A DNA stretch of 15,207 bases from AC-50 sp035640455. GTDB taxonomy: Bacteria; Actinomycetota; Thermoleophilia; Gaiellales; Gaiellaceae. The position numbers and the translations under genes are program-made. A model generated the notes under the pieces. It was given only the letters and a program-made list of their open reading frames with translations, was not told the DNA's origin and made no database searches. The stretch is from NCBI GenBank assembly GCA_035640455.1, contig DASQWB010000052.1, forward strand, positions 1-15,207, in the 5' to 3' direction. Below, in pieces: positions 13,329-15,207 of this stretch; positions within the stretch are counted from its first letter, which is position 1, and every line of letters starts with the position of its first letter.

Positions 13329-14152
13329 CGCCGACAACGAAGGATGCTCTGTGGCACACGAGGGGCTATCTCGACATCGGTGAACGCCGCCGCTCTGGCG
13401 GCGTCGTATAGGTAGCCCTGCTCGTAGGCGACCGCCGCCTCCGGATACCGCTCGTTCTCGATCCGCGCCGGACCGATGGCGGCCGGGAAGCTCCACCGAC
13501 CCCCGAGCAGTCCGAAGCCCTGCATGTCCTCCAGGCAGAACACGCCCATGTACATGGTCCCGCTCGGTCGTAGGACACGGTGGGCCTCGCGCAGGTAGTT
13601 AGCCAGGTCGTCGGGAAGCAGATGAGTGAAGAGCGACTGCCCGATGACCAGATCCTGGGTAGCGTCGTCCAGCGGCACACGGTAGGGGCCGCGCTCGCCC
13701 GTGGGGTTGTAGACGCTCGAGTAGACGTCCGCATAGTGGAACTCGAACCTGTCGGCAGGGAAGTGACGCCGACACCACTCGACCATCTCCCGGTCGACCT
13801 CGATTCCGGTGTAGCGGCCCCGCAAGCCGAACCGGTCGAGCGCCGCTGCCAGCCGCCCGCAGCCCGAGCCGATGTCGAGGACGTTCGAGTCGAGCGAAAG
13901 CAGCCGCTCCGACATCAGCTCGACGACGGTGTCGGCGCCGTATTCGAGGTATTGGGCTTGGTTGAAGAGGATGCGGTTCCCCACGCCGACGCGGATGCGC
14001 ATCCGGTTCGGAGGCAGCTTACGGAACTCGCGAAACGGCTGCGAGATCGCCCAGTCGAACGCGTCGAGGACGCTCATGAAGACACGGTTACGTGAGAGAA
14101 CAGGCACCGACGCGACGATGCGGCGGGCGAGCCTGTCTGTCACTTGCGGCAC
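13325..14152 (-). CDS. Class I SAM-dependent methyltransferase
   Basis: The protein has 275 residues. SAM motif I is VLDIGSGCGRLAAALD (91-106), then the acidic end of strand 2, YTGIEVDREMVEWC (114-127), HYADV (139-143), the strand-4 region DLVIGQSLFTHLL (167-179), and EAHRVLRPSGTMYMGVF (189-205). These fit a Methyltransf_11/25-type enzyme; the acceptor is unknown. The N-terminal 50 residues are basic with short hydrophobic stretches and could mediate membrane or partner contact. The GTG start has a strong GAGGAGG site 4 nt upstream. Codon usage is less GC-biased than folP: of the first 30 codons, 7 end in A or T here and 1 in folP, by hand count. It overlaps the ParB-like gene tail to tail by 4 nt. 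Confidence 0.88.
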   Translation of the reverse strand: MPQVTDRLARRIVASVPVLSRNRVFMSVLDAFDWAISQPFREFRKLPPNRMRIRVGVGNRILFNQAQYLEYGADTVVELMSERLLSLDSNVLDIGSGCGRLAAALDRFGLRGRYTGIEVDREMVEWCRRHFPADRFEFHYADVYSSVYNPTGERGPYRVPLDDATQDLVIGQSLFTHLLPDDLANYLREAHRVLRPSGTMYMGVFCLEDMQGFGLLGGRWSFPAAIGPARIENERYPEAAVAYEQGYLYDAARAAAFTDVEIAPRVPQSILRCRR

Positions 14153-14156
14153 AGAA

Positions 14157-14163
14157 CCTCCTC
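14157..14163 (-). promoter_or_regulatory. Strong Shine-Dalgarno site of the methyltransferase gene
   Basis: GAGGAGG on the minus strand lies 4 nt before GTG at 14152 and fixes the start. This is the clearest ribosome site among the genes of the block between ftsH and folP. Confidence 0.65.
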
Positions 14164-14226
14164 GACTGCGAGCCGTCGCCGGTGGTCGAGATGCGATGAA
14201 GGATGCTAAAGGTCGTTCAGGCGCGG

Positions 14227-14248
14227 GCCGGCGTCGGCCGACGCCGGC
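14227..14248 (-). terminator. Perfect 22-bp palindrome after ftsH, probable terminator
   Basis: GCCGGCGTCGG followed by CCGACGCCGGC is a perfect palindrome whose last base overlaps the ftsH TAG stop. As RNA it gives a 9-bp GC stem with a GGCC loop. No T-run follows directly; CCTTTAGC comes about 20 nt later. It separates ftsH from the methyltransferase gene on the same strand. Confidence 0.55.
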
Positions 14249-15207
14249 TAGCTCGAGGCGCCTTCCGGCGGCGGCGGCTGGAGCGCCCGCCCGGGCGAGG
14301 GGAACGGCCGCGGCGTCGGCTTCGGGAGCCGCTTCCGCTCGGCCTCCGGCTTCTCCTCGGGCGTCGCCGCCTCCTGGTCCTCGGCGAAGACCTGCTCCTC
14401 CGGCTCGCCCGCGAGCAGCCGCTCGAACTGGTCCTTGTCGATCGTCTCGCGCTCGATGAGGATCGCCGAGATCCGGTGCAGGTCGTCCATGTGCTCCTCG
14501 AGCACCTTCCGCGCCGAGTCGTGCGCGTCCTCGATCACGCGCCGGATCTCGTCGTCGATCTCGCGCGCGATCTCCTCCGAGTAGTCGGGCTCGCTGCCCA
14601 TCTCGCGACCGAGGAACGGCATGTCGCGGTTGTGACCGAGCACGCGGGGGCCGAGCTTCTCGCTCATCCCGAAGCGCATGATCATCTGCTTCGCCGTGTG
14701 CGTGACCTTCTCGAGGTCGTTCGCGGCGCCGGTCGTGATCTCGTTGAAGACGAGCTCCTCCGCCGCTCGGCCGCCGAGCGTCATCGCCAGGTCGTCCATC
14801 AGCGACCGGCGGGTCGTCAGGTAGCGGTCCTCGCTCGGAAGCGCGATCGTGTAGCCGAGCGCCTGGCCGCGGCTGACGATCGAGATCTTGTGCACCGGGT
14901 CGGTGTGCTCGAGGAGGTGGCCGACGAGCGCGTGGCCCATCTCGTGGTAGGCCGTGATCTTCCGCTCCTGCTCGGAGAGGAGGCGCGTCTTCTTCTCGGG
15001 GCCGGCGATCACGCGCATGATCCCCTCCTCGAGCTCCTCCTGCTCGATCGTCTTCTTCCCGCGCCGCGCCGCGAGCAGAGCCGCCTCGTTGACGAGGTTC
15101 GCGAGGTCGGCGCCCGTGAAGCCGGGCGTACCCGCGGCGAGGGTATCGAGGTCGATCTCGGGCGCGAGCGGCTTGCCCTTCGAGTGCACCTCGAGGATCT
15201 TGCGGCG
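14248..15207 (-). CDS. ftsH: ATP-dependent zinc metalloprotease FtsH, C-terminal part (5' end outside window)
   Basis: The visible 319 codons cover the end of the AAA+ module and the whole protease domain. FtsH is a membrane-anchored hexamer that degrades damaged membrane proteins and regulators. The AAA C-terminal helix region is GTPGFTGADLANLVNEAALL (26-45 of this fragment). The zinc motif is AYHEMGHALVGH (H88, E89, H92), with the third ligand Asp164 in TTGAANDLEKVT. DRYLTTRRSLMDDLAMTLGG and GRAAEELVFNEITTGAANDL are also typical. The C-terminal tail (about 275-319) is charged and then Pro-rich (RLPKPTPRPFPSPG, then PPPPEGASS), as in many actinobacterial FtsH proteins. The membrane segments, Walker A and Walker B lie beyond the right edge. 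A palindromic hairpin follows the stop. Confidence 0.96.
   Translation of the reverse strand, partial: RRKILEVHSKGKPLAPEIDLDTLAAGTPGFTGADLANLVNEAALLAARRGKKTIEQEELEEGIMRVIAGPEKKTRLLSEQERKITAYHEMGHALVGHLLEHTDPVHKISIVSRGQALGYTIALPSEDRYLTTRRSLMDDLAMTLGGRAAEELVFNEITTGAANDLEKVTHTAKQMIMRFGMSEKLGPRVLGHNRDMPFLGREMGSEPDYSEEIAREIDDEIRRVIEDAHDSARKVLEEHMDDLHRISAILIERETIDKDQFERLLAGEPEEQVFAEDQEAATPEEKPEAERKRLPKPTPRPFPSPGRALQPPPPEGASS

Noticed and set aside
11861..13411. 516-codon plus-strand open frame across the RelA/SpoT-like gene
   Set aside because: It is antisense to recognised domains on the minus strand and shows Leu/Arg/Val repeats of shadow type. Its 3' part runs in another frame of the ParB-like gene.
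1..15207. tRNA, rRNA, CRISPR array, insertion sequence or prophage signature
   Set aside because: Both strands were read. No cloverleaf with the conserved T-loop, no regularly spaced repeats, no transposase or integrase motifs and no terminal repeats were found.

Overview
This is a very GC-rich bacterial chromosomal segment. Third codon positions are almost all G or C, and GTG and TTG starts are frequent. It carries FtsH, a folP-folB-folK set, a DUF2469 protein and a type III pantothenate kinase with the GTSTN motif. Together these suggest an actinobacterium, plausibly a member of Thermoleophilia (Gaiellales/Solirubrobacterales). The class assignment is inference from gene content and composition; no rRNA or tRNA gene is present to confirm it. 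Most genes lie on the minus strand.

Layout, left to right. (1) 1-6261, minus strand, read right to left: coaX, a SAM methyltransferase, a GT-C-like multi-pass membrane protein, a single-pass membrane protein, and a secreted PQQ-type sugar dehydrogenase with a PKD domain whose 3' end lies outside the window. The first three overlap by stop/start sharing (GTGA, then CTGA), so they are probably translationally coupled. (2) 6451-7205, plus strand: a SnoaL-like protein, a terminator hairpin and a small putative zinc-finger protein. (3) 7206-7333: two large consecutive hairpins between convergent genes. (4) 7334-11015, minus strand: folP, folB, folK and a DUF2469 gene. A secreted subtilisin-like protease on the plus strand sits between folB and folK and splits the folate genes. 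(5) 11036-14152: a block between folP and ftsH holding a ROK-family protein, a RelA/SpoT-type nucleotidyltransferase, a divergent small ParB-like protein and another SAM methyltransferase. (6) 14248-15207: the C-terminal part of FtsH, followed by a perfect-palindrome hairpin.

The housekeeping parts are dihydropteroate/folate synthesis (folP, folB, folK), CoA synthesis (coaX) and membrane proteolysis (FtsH). The least ordinary part is 11036-13328. There a divergent RelA/SpoT-fold enzyme has a substituted ATP-site arginine and a Trp-rich insertion. It sits 18 nt upstream of a ROK protein whose phosphate-binding motif is degenerate, and back to back with a mini ParB-like protein across a 31-nt intergenic space that could serve as a two-way promoter. 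This looks like a small nucleotide- or sugar-sensing cassette placed inside a conserved ftsH-fol neighbourhood, but its function is unknown. A second notable feature is a beta-sandwich-like domain inserted inside the propeller of the sugar dehydrogenase, with codon usage clearly different from its flanks.

Several genes that begin transcription units lack a Shine-Dalgarno sequence and instead show a TAnnnT hexamer 6-9 nt before the start codon. This suggests leaderless transcription. No tRNA, rRNA, CRISPR array, insertion sequence or origin was seen.
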